Positions 23,805 to 34,915 of a stretch of 64,000 nucleotides of DNA are shown here, piece after piece. The stretch spans positions 2,018,501 through 2,082,500 of the forward strand of contig JBBBDQ010001186.1 in NCBI GenBank assembly GCA_037127315.1, given 5' to 3'. Made by a program: the position numbers and the translations under genes. Below the pieces are notes generated by a model. The model saw only the letters and a program-made list of their open reading frames with translations, was not told the origin of the DNA and made no database searches. Positions within the stretch are counted from its first letter, which is position 1, and each line of letters opens with the position of its first letter. Origin of the DNA: Ascarosepion bandense (taxonomy: Eukaryota; Mollusca; Cephalopoda; Sepiida; Sepiidae).

Positions 23805-25535
23805 GTATTCATACTTTTCCCAATTTTATTACTGCAAATTGAGAGATTCATACTTTTTCCAATATTATCAGTGAGAAATGAGGTATTCATACTTTTCCCA
23901 ATATTATTAGTGCAAATTGAGGGATTCATACTTTTTCCAATATTATCAGCGAGAAATGAGGTATACATAATCTTCCCAATTTTATTAGTGCAAATTGAGA
24001 GATTCATACTTTTTCCAATATTATCAGTGAGAAATGAGGTATTCATACTTTTCCCAATATTATTAGTGCAAATTGAGGGATTCATACTTTTTCTAATATT
24101 ATCAGCGAGAAATGAGGTATACATAATCTTCCAAATTTTATTAGTGCAAATTGAGGCATTCATACTTTTTCCAATATTATCAGTGAGAAATGAGCTATTC
24201 ATACTCTTCCCAATTTTATTACTGCAAATTGAGGGATTCATACTTTTTCCAGTATTATCAGGGCGAAATGAGGTATTCATACTCTTCCCAATTTTATTAG
24301 TGCAAATTGAGGGATTCATACTTTTCCAATATTATCAATGCGAAATGAGGTATTCATACTTTTCTCAATTTTATTAGTGCAAATTGAGGGATTCATACTT
24401 TTTCCAATATTATCAGTGCGAAATTAGGTATTCATACTTTTCCCAATTTTATTACTGCAAATTGAGGGATTCATACTTTTTCCAATATTATCAGTGAGAA
24501 ATGAGGTATTTATACTCTTCCCAATTTTATTACTGCAAATTGAGGGATTCATACTTTTTCCAATATTATCAGTGCGAAATACTTTTTCCAATTTTATTTG
24601 TGCAAATTGAGGGACTCATATTTTTCCAATATTATCAGTGCGAAATGAGGTATTCATACTTTTCCCAATTTTATTAGTGCAAATTGAGGGATTCATACTT
24701 TTTCCAATATTATCAGTGAGAAATGAGGTATTCATACTTTTCCCAATTTTATTACTGCAAATTGAGGGATTCATACTTTTTCTAATATTATCAGCGAGAA
24801 ATGAGGTATACATAATCTTCCCAATTTTATTAGTGCAAATTGAGGGATTCATACTTTTTCCAATATTATCAGTGAGAAATGAGGTATTCATACTTTTCCC
24901 AATTTCATTACTGCAAATTGAGGGATTCATACTTTTTCCAATATTATCAGCGAGAAATGAGGTATACATAATCTTCCAAATTTTATTAGTGAAAATTGAG
25001 GCATTCATACTTTTTCCAATATTATCAGTGAGAAATGAGCTATTCATACTCTTCCCAATTTTATTAGTGCAAATTGAGGGATTCATACTTTTTCCAGTAT
25101 TATCAGTGCGAAATGAGGTATTCATACTCTTCCCAATTTTATTAGTGCAAATTGAGTGATTCACACTTTTTCCAATATTATCAGTGCGAAATGAGGTATT
25201 CATACTGTTCCCAATTTTATTACTGCAAATTGAGGGATTCATACTTTTTCCAATATTATCAGTGAGAAATGAGGTATTTATACTCTTCCCAATTTTATTA
25301 GTGCAAATTGAGGGATTCATACTTTTTCCAATATTATCAGTGCGAAATACTTTTTCCAATTTTATTTGTGCAAATTGAGGGACTCATATTTTTCCAATAT
25401 TATCAGCACGAAATGATGTATTCATACTCTTCCCAATTTTATTAGTGCAAATTGAGGGATTCATACTTTTTCAAAGTTTATTACTGCGAAATGATGTATT
25501 CATGCTTTCTCTTAGTGTATTAGTGCGAAGTGAAA
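23805..25535. repeat. 39-bp minisatellite, alternating as 78-bp dimers, with ~768-bp higher-order repeat
   Basis: Two 39-bp variants alternate: one with CAATTTTATTAGTGCAAATT and one with CAATATTATCAGTGAGAAAT. About 22 dimers are present. A distinctive block (AGTGCGAAATACTTTTTCCA) occurs at 24571 and again at 25339, exactly 768 bp apart, showing segmental duplication inside the array. Because 39 is a multiple of 3, both strands stay open for hundreds of codons (13-residue units such as MNPSICTNKIGKS on minus). It lies inside the last intron and has no independent gene signals, so I read it as non-coding. Confidence 0.93.
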
Positions 25536-25539
25536 AAAT

Positions 25540-26490
25540 CAGACTCGGTCAAAATTTGAACACGGCCCACCAATTCTCCTTTCGGTATTGTTAACCGTTA
25601 TAATATCCGTAAATCTGGGACATGTCCAGTTTCGTCTGTCAAAAATTCTTTTAATAAGTAAAAACAAAAATATATATATATATTTAAATAGAACGGTGAA
25701 AGAGATTTACATTCGGATGGTTCTGTTTTGGTCAGTAGAAAATACGCCATTCTTCAGAATGGCAATGCCAATTAACAGTAAAATAGAATAAAAAGATCCA
25801 ATTGTTAGATAAGAAAGATCTCGTTTGAATCCGTATTTACCGAACTTGCCAGCTTCAGATTGTTATTCAGATCAACAAAGAGTTTCTAAATTATGAAAGC
25901 GAAACCTTGAGAAGAAATCAATAATCCAACTTAATTATAATAGTTTTCATCCCAAATCTCAAGATTCTTTTGATAAGAAATAAAATAAATTGTTTCATTG
26001 TTGGCTTTTGTTATTTTTAATAATAATAATTCTTAGAGAACTTCAATTTGTTAGAGATGTTTTTATCCACTCTCCAAATGACTAAATATTTAGATAAACA
26101 ATTTATCGCTATTAAAATGAAGCGAGACAAAGATGGCCGTCCTTTATTGACATGGACAAATGAAGAAGAGAGACTTAGGCTCAAATGTCTCTAATTTTGG
26201 TCAGTAGAAAGTTTGTCTTTATTTAGAATGACAATACAAGTTCAAATTCAATAAAATGAACTGCAGATCAAATTATTGTAAAGAATTGCCTCAACATCTT
26301 AATTTGAAGTTTGACCAGGGAAAAAAATTATGAGCGACAAACCTTGAAAAGCAGGGAGAAAATCAATTTAAATTTATCGTTTAGAATTTCCGATTTTTTT
26401 CAATGAAAAATGAAATTATTTTAAGTGAACTTTTCTCTTTAAAATATTGATAATAATGTTACTGATTAACAAATAAAAACTCCTGAGATG
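25540..26490. other. Intronic stretch with no feature seen
   Basis: AT-rich DNA with one internal similarity: a TTTTGGTCAGTAGAAA phrase occurs near 25726 and again near 26198. No exon was recognised. Confidence 0.45.
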
Positions 26491-26494
26491 AGGC

Positions 26495-26720
26495 AGTGTA
26501 TATTTACACTATTTACATTTTTCGGACAGTCATACTGTCATATTCACGACGTTTCGGTCGTTGTACGCACCAGCTTTCATCAGGTGATATGCATTGGCAT
26601 TTTAAACCCACTATTTTGTTCATTGGGGTATACTGTTCTAGTTCTACGTGCAATGTCTTCTCTCGATATCTCAGTTTCAGTTATTTTAGTAACTCAAATC
26701 TGCAAGTTTTTTAAAAAAAC
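26495..26720 (-). repeat. Family C dispersed repeat
   Basis: Homologous to the pieces at 21430-21660 and 2605-2815, sharing ATTTACA before and GATATCTCAGTTTCAGTTAT after the ribozyme-like core. Confidence 0.6.
26539..26591 (-). ncRNA. Hammerhead-like sequence, family C (best kept core)
   Basis: On the minus strand: stem I 5' strand CATATCAC (26591-26584), core CTGATGA (26583-26577), a weak stem II region, GAAA (26555-26552), CGTC (26551-26548), then stem I 3' strand GTGA (26547-26544), a bulged A and TATG (26542-26539). Stem I therefore has 4+4 pairs. Stem III is the self-complementary ACGU with no loop, which in known small hammerheads only works between two molecules. Stem II has lost pairs relative to the family consensus GGCCG/CGGCC. 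Structure is read by eye; activity is doubtful. Confidence 0.45.
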
Positions 26721-27160
26721 TTTTACTACATTTAGGCATTTTTATTCTGTCCCCCAAAATAAGAGATCAATCCCTCCTCCCCACCAAAATAGCAAATGTT
26801 AAGACATGAACAAACATAATAACTTATAAAAGAAAAAAATATCACGTCAAATTACTTTTGGCGAGACTGACGAAACTTCTGTAAATCTTTATCTTGAAAA
26901 CCAATTTTGCACTGATAGCACAAAAGGGGTTCCAGTCATGCATGGATGACGTTAATGAGATATTAATTAAGATAAAAAAAGAAATTACAAACACGTGTTC
27001 TGCTATCAAAACAATTTCGAACAGGCCTTCCTATCAAAGCAACATGAGTTGGCAGAAGAAGCTGTTTTGCCGCTTAACTTTTATCTATTCGTCTTTCTTT
27101 TAAACCAGCGAAGAAGAGGGCCACTCAGTTGAAATTACTGGCTATTTGAGATTGTTCAGC

Positions 27161-27437
27161 CAGTCAGTTAAGTGCCATGCGTGAGACACGCTTGAGCGAT
27201 CATGTCTCGAATGAAACATGATTGACTGGGCAGAGGATTATCCCGTATTGGGTTGCCATTACTTTCTGCGGTAGATTGGTTGCCAGCCAGGGCTATAGAA
27301 CCCAATCTGTCCTATTATTTTACTCATAACTGGAGGGAAGAGACAGGGCATTTGCACGTAATGCAAGAAATTCCACTGGAATTCGAACTCGGATCCCCGT
27401 TTCCTCATTCCGAATTGTTACCAAGTCATAATGGCTG
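27161..27437 (-). mobile_element. tRNA-derived SINE, copy 2
   Basis: Same family as 15914-16186, sense strand minus. The head decays at the 27437 end; the tail ends at 27161. The hairpin loop near the tail reads ATTC-like in the sense strand instead of GAAA. Confidence 0.78.
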
Positions 27438-27848
27438 CGTTGTTGTTGAAAAGAGAGATTAAATCTTTTCATCTCTATTTCTTCCTTATTTACCTCCTTT
27501 TTTTTTTGTTTGCATTATTTTTATTTCTTGAGTTACCTACCTTAGTTCTATTTTGTTTTTGTTTTAATAGAAATTGGTTGCCATTTTATGAATAAATATT
27601 TTTGAGTTGTTATTTTTGGAATAAATATTTGTTTGCCAAAAATAGTTTCTTTCAGTAGCCTATATGTTAACTGTGGGTAATATAAAATGAGCCATCTAAT
27701 ATATTATAAAGTGACCACCATGCAAAAAATCCTAAAATAGTTTGAGCACCACTATTGCTCTGAATTTTGAAAAAAAAAATCTGTGTAGTGACTCTTGATT
27801 TGTTGTCGGCCACGTAATTTCGTAACGAGATTGATTATTTAAATAGCC

Positions 27849-28150
27849 AAATACGTAATGTACAACAGAGATGTGGTTCTACAGAAGGATACTGAGAATA
27901 CTATGGACGGAACATGTGAGCAACGAAGAAGTTTCAATGAAAATGGGGGAAAAAAAGGATAATTTTATTTAGGCTCAAAAAGAGACAGCGGAAATTTATG
28001 AGACATACTGAGGAAAGAAGATTCAGGAAATTTAATACTCAAAAGATGTTGAAGGTAAAGGAGAGAAAGAAAAACTGACTAATGAGCAAAGGATAGGAAG
28101 TTGTGGAGAGCTACTATCGTTCACGTTCTAAAGGAGCACAGTACCTAAAA
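27849..28150 (+). pseudogene. Non-LTR reverse transcriptase C-terminal fragment
   Basis: The plus strand gives MWFYRRILRILWTEHVSNEE, then KRQRKFMRHTEERRF and, near the end, GRKLWRATIVHVLKEHST. This layout (MWFYRR-LRI-W, then KRQ-FL-H, then RATIAHVLKGH) is the tail of reverse transcriptases of a second non-LTR type, also seen at 49.99-51.0, 59.65-59.9, 62.44-62.87 and 62.95-63.22 kb. It is broken by an in-frame stop and frame changes. It sits directly upstream of the unrelated LINE piece at 28.24 kb. Confidence 0.7.
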
Positions 28151-28239
28151 CATAAGATCTGTTAAATAATTGGCGCGATGGAAACGTTAGTATCGACACA
28201 TTTTATTCTGAGAAGGATCTTCTACAAAAATATGTTATT

Positions 28240-28990
28240 GCTGGAATGTGTCTTATATGGAACAGGCATGCCTCCCAGAGAGTAAAACACTACGCCTGCT
28301 TGGCTTGACACTCTCAGCGGACCTCAAGTGGAATGACTACGTCGAATCCATTGCTAAATCCGCTGCTATGAAAGTCGGCTCTCTGTGCAGGGCCCGGAAA
28401 TTCTTTCCGTCTGAATCTATCCTGCATTTATACAAATCTACCATCCGCTCGTGTTTTGAATACTGTTGCCACATCTGGTCGGGAGCCCCTGCTATTCTCC
28501 TCGGGCTTCTTGACAAAATACAGCGGAGAATCTGCAATGTGATTGATACCGACTTAGCTGACCGCCTGCAGTCACTCTCTCACCGGCGTGACGTGGCTTC
28601 CCTGTGCCTCTTCTATAAATACTTTCATGGCTTCTGCTCTGACGAACTTAAATCACTGGTGCTCCCTAGATGTGAATTTGTACGAAACTAGGTCTTACCC
28701 TTTTACAGTGAAACCGATGAAATGTAACCGCAATTTCTACTCCAACAGCTTCTTTTCCGCACTTCCCGCCTGTGGAATTCCCTTCCGCATGCTTGCTTCC
28801 CCGACGGCTATAATCTCCAGGAGTTTAAATGTAAGGTCAATAGACACCTCCTAACACACTAACTCACACCCATTCTCTCCAACTCTCCTCCTATGTACAT
28901 CCTAACTCGTCTATCGCCCTGTATAACCCCCTGCGCTATAGTGGCAGTGGAATGCCTTGCTTGGGGTGATATGATTAAAAAAAATGTGAA
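28240..28990 (+). pseudogene. Non-LTR retrotransposon 3' part (RT C-terminus plus 3' UTR)
   Basis: An open frame 28248-28691 encodes the segment after the RT catalytic domain: LRLLGLTLSADLKWNDYVE, SILHLYKSTIRSCFEYCCHI, GLLDKIQRRICNVI and DLADRLQSLSHRRDVASLCL. A frameshift near 28680 moves the ending (SYPFTVKPMKCNRNFYSNSF) into another frame; the expected RLWNSLP box is mutated. The 3' UTR ends GCCTTGCTTGGGGTGATATG followed by an A-rich end at 28978. This is the best-preserved copy of the tail-defining family in the window. Jockey/CR1-like order is likely but the clade is not settled. Confidence 0.85.
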
Positions 28991-29278
28991 ATGGTGGTAA
29001 AAATAGGGAGGGAACGATAACAAACGCCAGTTATAGTTTACATCGAAACGTTGAAGAGGATGAGACGTTCAGCCTTGAAATTAAAATCTGGAGAGTCAGA
29101 ATTATCTCATATAGTTTTATATTGTATTTATGTTTATATTTTTTTGTCAAAACGAAAATGTATTGAAAGTGCGTTAATTTCATAAATAAAGCGCTTGCTT
29201 GTCTGAGGAAGTCATTTTTAAGAATAACTTTTTCATTTTGTCATTCATTTGTTCATTGTTCTTCCGATACATACAATA

Positions 29279-29465
29279 CTGTGCAAAAGTATTAGGACAA
29301 GAACTATTTTATCTTTTATGAGGCATCAAAATAAAGTTTAAAATAACCCCTGTCCTAACACTTTCGCACACTACCAGTAGTGCGCAAAAGTGTTAGGTGA
29401 TTTTAAATTTTATTTTGATGCCTCATAAAAGATAAAATAGTTCTTGTCCTAATACTTTTGCACAG
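29279..29465. mobile_element. Near-palindromic MITE with TA target duplication
   Basis: The left terminus CTGTGCAAAAGTATTAGGAC (from 29279) is repeated inverted at the right (TTTTGCACAG, ending 29465). Arms extend about 65 nt through GAACTATTTTATCTTTTATG and its complement. TA flanks both ends. The middle contains a second pair of inverted ends (CCTAACACTTTCGCACAC with GTGCGCAAAAGTGTTAGG), as if one copy inserted into or fused with another. Confidence 0.87.
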
Positions 29466-29526
29466 TACTGCATTTTTTCTTCTTTTTTTATATAAGGGTT
29501 GATTCAGCCTCGTTTAGCCTGTGAAA

Positions 29527-29617
29527 TCATTCGTGGTCGAGTGGTTAAGACGCATCAGATCAATTGATGGCTTCCTTTAAGTTTTCAAGGGGAACAGGTT
29601 TGAATCCTGCTGAATGA
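29527..29617 (+). tRNA. Class II tRNA-like sequence (Ser/Leu type), probable pseudogene
   Basis: A cloverleaf can be drawn. The acceptor stem TCATTCG (29527-29533) pairs with TGAATGA (29611-29617) with one G-U. The D arm GTC/GAC encloses an AGTGG..AA loop typical of Ser/Leu tRNAs. The anticodon stem CATCA/TGATG is perfect. A long variable region of about 24 nt follows, then T arm ACAGG-TTTGAAT-CCTGC with a B-box-like GGTTTGAATCC. Against function: position 33 is A instead of T, the anticodon would read TCA, and the T stem has one mismatch. It could be a decayed tRNA gene or a SINE head. Confidence 0.5.
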
Positions 29618-29929
29618 CATATATTTTCATAAGAGAATTTTCCCCAAAACATTCAGGTAGAGTTATATATATATATATATATATAGTTATATATATATAT
29701 ATATATAGTTATATATATATATCGTTCATTTAAAAACAGAATATTTACTCAAATACGAGTATCTATTTCAAAATCTTTTAAAAAATAATGTTCAAACAAA
29801 TAAATTAAGTATGGGTTAATACATTTCTTAAATTTCCGAAACATATTTTCATATAAATAACACTTATACATCGAAATTAAAGAGATAATCTTTCACACAC
29901 ACCCATAGTCGTGCGCACACGCGCGAAGT

Positions 29930-31477
29930 TCCACTTGAACTTGTTCTCTATCTTGGGTCAGACTCAAACGTGGCCATGACTACGGGCAGACAATCAACTG
30001 AGCAAAAACAGACAAACCCGATCCCGCTTATGCGAGGTATGGGTATTTTTTGCCCCTGTGTACTCGCCGGAGGCCCCAATTTAAAAACCGACAATAAATC
30101 GAATCCCACTCCAGTGGTGTGGACTTTAGTAAATATCTAGAGTTCCCAGGGAGCTCGTAATTGTCAAGCTGCCTTCAGGCAGAGTATGGCACAGTCGGGG
30201 CTATATCTACGGACAGAGATTCGACTTAGAGTAAACAAGGTCTCTTCGGACAGAGTTTGACTCAGTCGCAGCATTGCCTACAGACGGGGACTCGGCAGTG
30301 AGAAATAGATAAGCATCCTGACCGATCTCTGGGCGAGTTTTAACCTTTGACCCGAGGCTACCCACTCGTTTTTCCCACTTTAAACGCAACCTTGTGTCAT
30401 ATCTTGTCTCAGTGTGGAGACTTTGGATAAATACTCAGAGTTCAGAGAGAGTTCTGATAGATTGCTCATTGGAGTCAGTCGAGGCATAATATTATAATCG
30501 TTAGTAATGAGTTATAACAATGGCAACGAGGAACATTGAAAGTTATACGGTGGAGGAAGAAATACATTTTTGCTTCGGCGCACGTAATAACAGTGACGAC
30601 GAGAAATTAAAACCACGTTGGTGTATATTTTTTTCTTTACTGTGTGTAAAAAGACACAGATATTCATAAAATATGGAACAAGGGGTAAACAGCCTAAATA
30701 GTAAAAATACAGCAATAGTAAAAGAAACAACAACATCAAAAGTAATTGTTAGAACTCCAGAAACAACAACAAAATTTAATTGAAATAAAGAAAACCAGAA
30801 AATTCTTCAATTTCTTTCACTTCCGACGAAGTGGCAAACACAATAGCTAAATTCACACACAATTCAGATGACGAAATTACCTTTTCTGCTTATTTTAGAT
30901 GTGAGCAAATTTACAAAAAATGCAGTGACTGGGAAGTTGAGAATAACAAAACTTTTGTTGAGAAAATTAACACCAGTAGAACATGAAAATTACTTTAATT
31001 TTGTAATAACGAGAAAGCGAGGAGAGATTTGTTTTGACCTGGAAAGTCTATGAATGCTGATTTCAATCCATTTTGTCTCCCCAGGTTTTTCCTTTCACCA
31101 TATTCAGTATTCACACGTTGAACAAATGATCCTATGCCGGTTCCGCCTGACTCAATATATATAAATACCCGAGCTGAACCGATTCTCTGCTTTTGGGCGG
31201 AGGAGAACTCAGACGACCCTATGTCTACGGACAATCTCGTCTGGAGAAAAAATAGACAAGAACCTGATCCCGCGGTTGCGGGGTCTGGGAATATTTGCCC
31301 AAGTGTACGCTCTCGGTAACCTCACGTAAATCCGACTTTGGGTCCCATCCCGTCTGAGTGGAGAAATTTTGGGTAAATATCTAGACTTCCGGGAGAGTTC
31401 TAGTAGAGTACTGATAGTGTTTATTAGAATACCGTTGGAGTCAGTCGAGACATAATATTAAAACCGTTGTTGTAACA
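29930..31477 (+). mobile_element. Degenerate Gypsy-like LTR retrotransposon remnant
   Basis: Two related segments lie in direct orientation. The left (about 29930-30519) and right (about 31120-31477) share phrases such as CCCGATCCCGC / CCTGATCCCGC, TAAATATCTAGA and TTGGAGTCAGTCGAG, and both end in 'taaca'. Just after the left copy is ATGGCAACGAGGAAC, similar to the start of the internal region of many Gypsy elements. A TATA-like TATATATAAATA lies in the right copy (31154). Between them is a gag fragment (30795-31055). The two copies differ in length and are diverged, and the pol region is missing, so the element is old and deleted. Confidence 0.65.
30795..31055 (+). pseudogene. Gypsy-type gag fragment
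   Basis: Across frameshifts the plus strand reads VANTIAKFTHNSDDEITFSA, YFRCEQIYKKCSDWEVE, then LLLRKLTPVEHENYFNFVIT and RKRGEICFDLESL. The order (hydrophobic start, D-E-I-TF, LLLRKL--VEHE-Y-NFI, K/R-P-I-F) is the N-terminal part of Gag in Gypsy-like elements of molluscs and insects. No nucleocapsid zinc knuckle, protease or polymerase follows. Confidence 0.68.
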
Positions 31478-31739
31478 AATATCAGACCGAAATGATGTTG
31501 GATAATCAAGAAAGATAGAAAACTAGTCTACATAATTTTTTAATAAAAAATGCTTGTCTTTGAAACGTCAGAAAATATTTATCAAAAATGAAATTATTTT
31601 ATATTTTGGTATATTTTATATTGTAGTAGACTGTCCACACCTGAAAGAAAACCGAAGCAAAGCAAAGTTTTTAAATAAAAAACAAAAGAAAGGTTGAGAT
31701 TGATAAAATTCTGACTACTATAAATCTTTACTATTTTTT

Positions 31740-32112
31740 ATAATTACCGAAAAAAGAAAGAAAAAACGATAATGGAATTCATAAGATTTCGATTTTCAAA
31801 ACTTTTTAAAAAATATGATCATCAAAAATAAAAATGATCGTTCATAGAATTCATAAAATTTCGGTTATTTTAAAGTTTTATTTTAATATAATTTTTGAAA
31901 AAATTATCGTTTATGAAATTCATAAAATTTCGATTTTTTAACTTGATTTGCATAATTATCAAAGAAAACAAACAAAAAAATCAATCGTGGAATTCTGAAA
32001 ATTTCGACTTAAAATTGTTTGTTTTTTTAATATAATAATCGAAAAAATTTAAAAAATATAATTATTGAAAAAAATCGATAATGGAATTCAAAAAATGTCG
32101 ATTTTTTTAAAC
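31740..32112. repeat. Degenerate tandem repeat with 'GGAATTCATAAAATTTCGAT' theme
   Basis: The phrase recurs near 31775, 31850, 31920, 31992 and 32082 and once more beyond the MITE at 32609, with units of about 70-95 bp. The TA tracts and MITE at 32117-32574 therefore interrupt this array. Confidence 0.65.
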
Positions 32113-32113
32113 T

Positions 32114-32164
<51 letters not shown>

Positions 32165-32170
<6 letters not shown>

Positions 32171-32524
32171 GTCCATAAAGTCCGTGTGCACTTTAAAAAA
32201 TATAACTTTATTTGCATTTGTGATAGTAACAATCTGTAAAAAATGTCATAAAGTTTAATGTACCTAGTTTTAAGTATAGTTATTGAATAATTCTTTACCA
32301 CAAAATTTGCAACAATTTTTAGATTAAGGAAAAAAAATATGAACTGCAAAATCGTATTACCCTTTGTATTGCTAATGATGGTGGAAACATGGAAACTTAA
32401 ATAAAATTTCAATAAAACTTTAAAAATATAGATTTACTTCTTTCTAATTCTTTTTTCTATCGCAAATACAAATAAAGTTATAATTTTTTAAAAGTTTTAA
32501 AGTGCATACGAACTTTATGGACAC

Positions 32525-32528
<4 letters not shown>
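32165..32528. mobile_element. MITE with ~60-bp TIRs inserted in a TA tract
   Basis: The left end reads GGGTGTCCATAAAGTCCGTG (from 32167). The right end, reverse-complemented, reads GAGTGTCCATAAAGTTCGTA (from 32526 inward), and the match continues through GCACTTTAAA and AACTTTATTTG to TGATAG/CTATCG. TA runs lie on both sides (32117-32166 and 32529-32574). No transposase is present. It is 36 to 150 bases from the 3' splice end of exon 32681-32921, with the second TA tract between. Confidence 0.85.
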
Positions 32529-32578
<50 letters not shown>

Positions 32579-32680
32579 TGGAAATAAAAAAAATAAGTAT
32601 CGTTCATGGAATTCATAAAATTTCGATCATTTTAAAGTTATTTTTAAAAAATTAATTGTTATTGATAAAGAGGCACTGAC

Positions 32681-32921
32681 CTAAACATCTTGCCACAATC
32701 CACTGAATTCCAAGGCCGAACGATCGCTGCTTTTGAGGCACACAACGCAATGTCGCTGTCAAGGCAGGCATACTGATGATAAATGTCACCAGCATGACAA
32801 TTGCAAAGATGGGCATAAAGAGAGATAACTTGCTGCATTGTGTCGGACACTTGCCGCTTTCTGCCATGTAACCAATATTGGTGTCGTTGTTCGCGTAGAT
32901 ACAACTACAGTTACTATACCT
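32681..32921 (-). CDS. SLCO4A1-like: SLCO4A1-like, exon with Kazal end, TM10 and start of TM11
   Basis: The acceptor CCTTGCAG ends at 32922; the exon starts in phase 0 with AGG and ends at 32681 with one base of a Gly codon before donor GTCAGT. It encodes RYSNCSC, completing the Kazal cysteine pattern, with sequons NCS and NDT, then GKCPTQC. TM10 follows (FMPIFAIVMLVTFIIS and on), then SMPALTATLRCV, a family-conserved loop, and RSFGLGIQWIVARCLG, the start of TM11. 241 bases are 80 codons plus one base. The preceding exon ends GAQK, so the joined GAQK-RYSNCSC matches the equivalent human SLCO4A1 stretch in layout. Confidence 0.93.
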
Positions 32922-33059
32922 CTGCAAGGATCAAAGAAGAAAAATATAATGTTACGATGATGCATTTATATATAAAAATAATATTAATAAAGTCTACAAA
33001 GGTTACAAGTTATATAGTATGGGATCTTATTGAGTCCTACTTGTTATTACAAAAAGTTT

Positions 33060-34290
33060 TAATTCATGAAGTAGTTGTAAAAATACAAAAATTAGAAATA
33101 TTACGTTTGAAAGATCCTAGAATATTCGAGAAAAATCTAGAGAATTCGAGATGATTTGAGAAGTATGCAAATTAGGTGTTAGCTCCTATAAAAATAGGTT
33201 TTGGTGAAGAAAGTTGTTAAAATGATTTGCTGCTATTATCAACTCCGGTTTTGATTCAAGGATTTGTATATCAAGCCAAAAGAATCTCTACGAAAAAAAA
33301 AAAAACTTAAAATAAATTCAACAAAAACCCCAAAAAGAACCTCGTAGAACAAATATGGTAAATAGAACTTTTGACCCTTTCATTGACCAAACAAAAAATT
33401 ATTCTTTATATACACATTTGAGGATTTCCAAAAATAGTACTTAGAATAGCCTAACATGTTAAAAATACTTTACCCACTCCTTATCTCTATCTTCGTAACA
33501 CTTTCAATTAGTAAACTCTGTTTATGTTTTGAATGCAAAAAATTGTATATTTGTAAATATTTTTAATTTCTGCTTTTTGTAAATTAAATATTTGTCTGTG
33601 ATTCAGGTCTGTGTTTTGGTCAATCATTCTTTTCTTTTGTTACAACTTATAACTCTTAATACATGCCACTTCAAACGTTCTCATTCACTACTGAATGCAA
33701 TAGAAAACTTAAAAAAAATGTAAAAATAGGGAAATTAAAAATAGAATATTTGGAAGATCCTAGAATTTTAGAGAAAAACCTTAAAAGATTCGAGATAATT
33801 CTATAAATATGCAAATTAGGTGTTAGCCCCCTATAAAAATAGGTTCTGGGAAGAGAGTAGTTAGTTGTTAAAAGGATTTGCTGACATTATCAACTCCGGC
33901 TTTGATTCAAAGATTTATATCCAGCCGAAAAAATCTCCATAAAAGTTGCTAACTAACAAACCTAAAAGAGGAACTAAATGGGTAAATAGAATTTTTGACT
34001 CTTTCATTGACCAAAAGATTATTTTTATATACACATCTGTAGATTTCCAAAAATAGTACTTAGAATGCTCGCTAGCCTAACATGTTAAAAATACTTTACC
34101 CACTCCTTACCTCTACCTTTGTAACACTTTCAAGTAGTAAACTCTATGTGTTTTTATTTGAATGCCAAAATTGCATATTTGTAAATATTTTATTTTGTGA
34201 TTTTTGTAAATGAGATATTTCTCTGTGATTTAACTCTGTGTTTTGGTAAATTATTTATTTTTCTTTTGTTACAACTTATAACACATAACA
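33060..34290. repeat. ~644-bp tandem duplication in an intron
   Basis: The phrase GCAAATTAGGTGTTAGC occurs at 33167 and 33811, 644 bases apart. Order is conserved downstream: TATCAACTCCGG, AAAATACTTTACCCACTCCT and TTTTGTTACAACTTATAAC appear in both halves. The copies differ by many substitutions and small indels, so the duplication is not recent. No coding capacity is seen. Confidence 0.8.
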
Positions 34291-34719
34291 AATAAGTAAA
34301 ATATCTATAAAGATCCACCAAAGCGTTGCAATCTCTTTTAGTGGGGTTGTTATTCTTCTACAGGAGATGCAGTCGGCACATTCTAAGCACACCTCTTAGA
34401 TAAATTAATAAACCAAGAGTCGAAAAATAGGCGGAAGAGAAGCATGATTAGTGAACAATGATTATTCCTCAAAATGTGGAATATTTTAAAAGTATTTTAG
34501 GGAAACTCGAAATAAAAAAAAAGTTTAAGTGAAATTCAAAAATATCATTTACTTATAATAAAATGAACAAAAAACTTTGATGTACTATTGAAAATCGTAT
34601 GATCCAACAATAAGCAATATATATTTTATATACATTGGACTCTTTCAAAATAACCGAGAAAAGCAATAAGGGTAGAGCTAACGAGAGAAAAATATGTAGA
34701 TTTTACGACTGGAAAAATG

Positions 34720-34915
34720 GTCACATGCAGTCTGGCCCTTATGTTTATGACTTTCTTGTTAACGTTAATCGCCATCATCTATTTTCCTGAGTCCTGTTTT
34801 TTCATTGTTCTTTCTCTTCACTAAAGTCTTCTCATTCTGTTCCATCTTCAGTGACTCTTTGCATCTTGATGTTATTAACGTCTTGCTTGGGGTGTAATGG
34901 TGAAAACGAGATGTT
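34720..34915 (+). mobile_element. LINE 3' UTR fragment
   Basis: A pyrimidine-rich stretch ends ACGTCTTGCTTGGGGTGTAA, the tail signature of the family at 28.2-29.0 kb. No coding part remains. Confidence 0.6.

Noticed and set aside
23655..25378. Several 170-247-codon frames on both strands, possible repetitive protein gene
   Set aside because: Explained by the 39-bp repeat length; the frames sit in an intron, lack independent start or splice logic, and both strands are equally open.
23805..25535. CRISPR-like regular array
   Set aside because: Units are contiguous variants with no unique spacers, and the sequence is clearly eukaryotic.
29527..29617. Selenocysteine tRNA because the anticodon would read TCA
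   Set aside because: The acceptor and D arms have normal class II dimensions and loop position 33 is A; a decayed Ser/Leu type is more likely.
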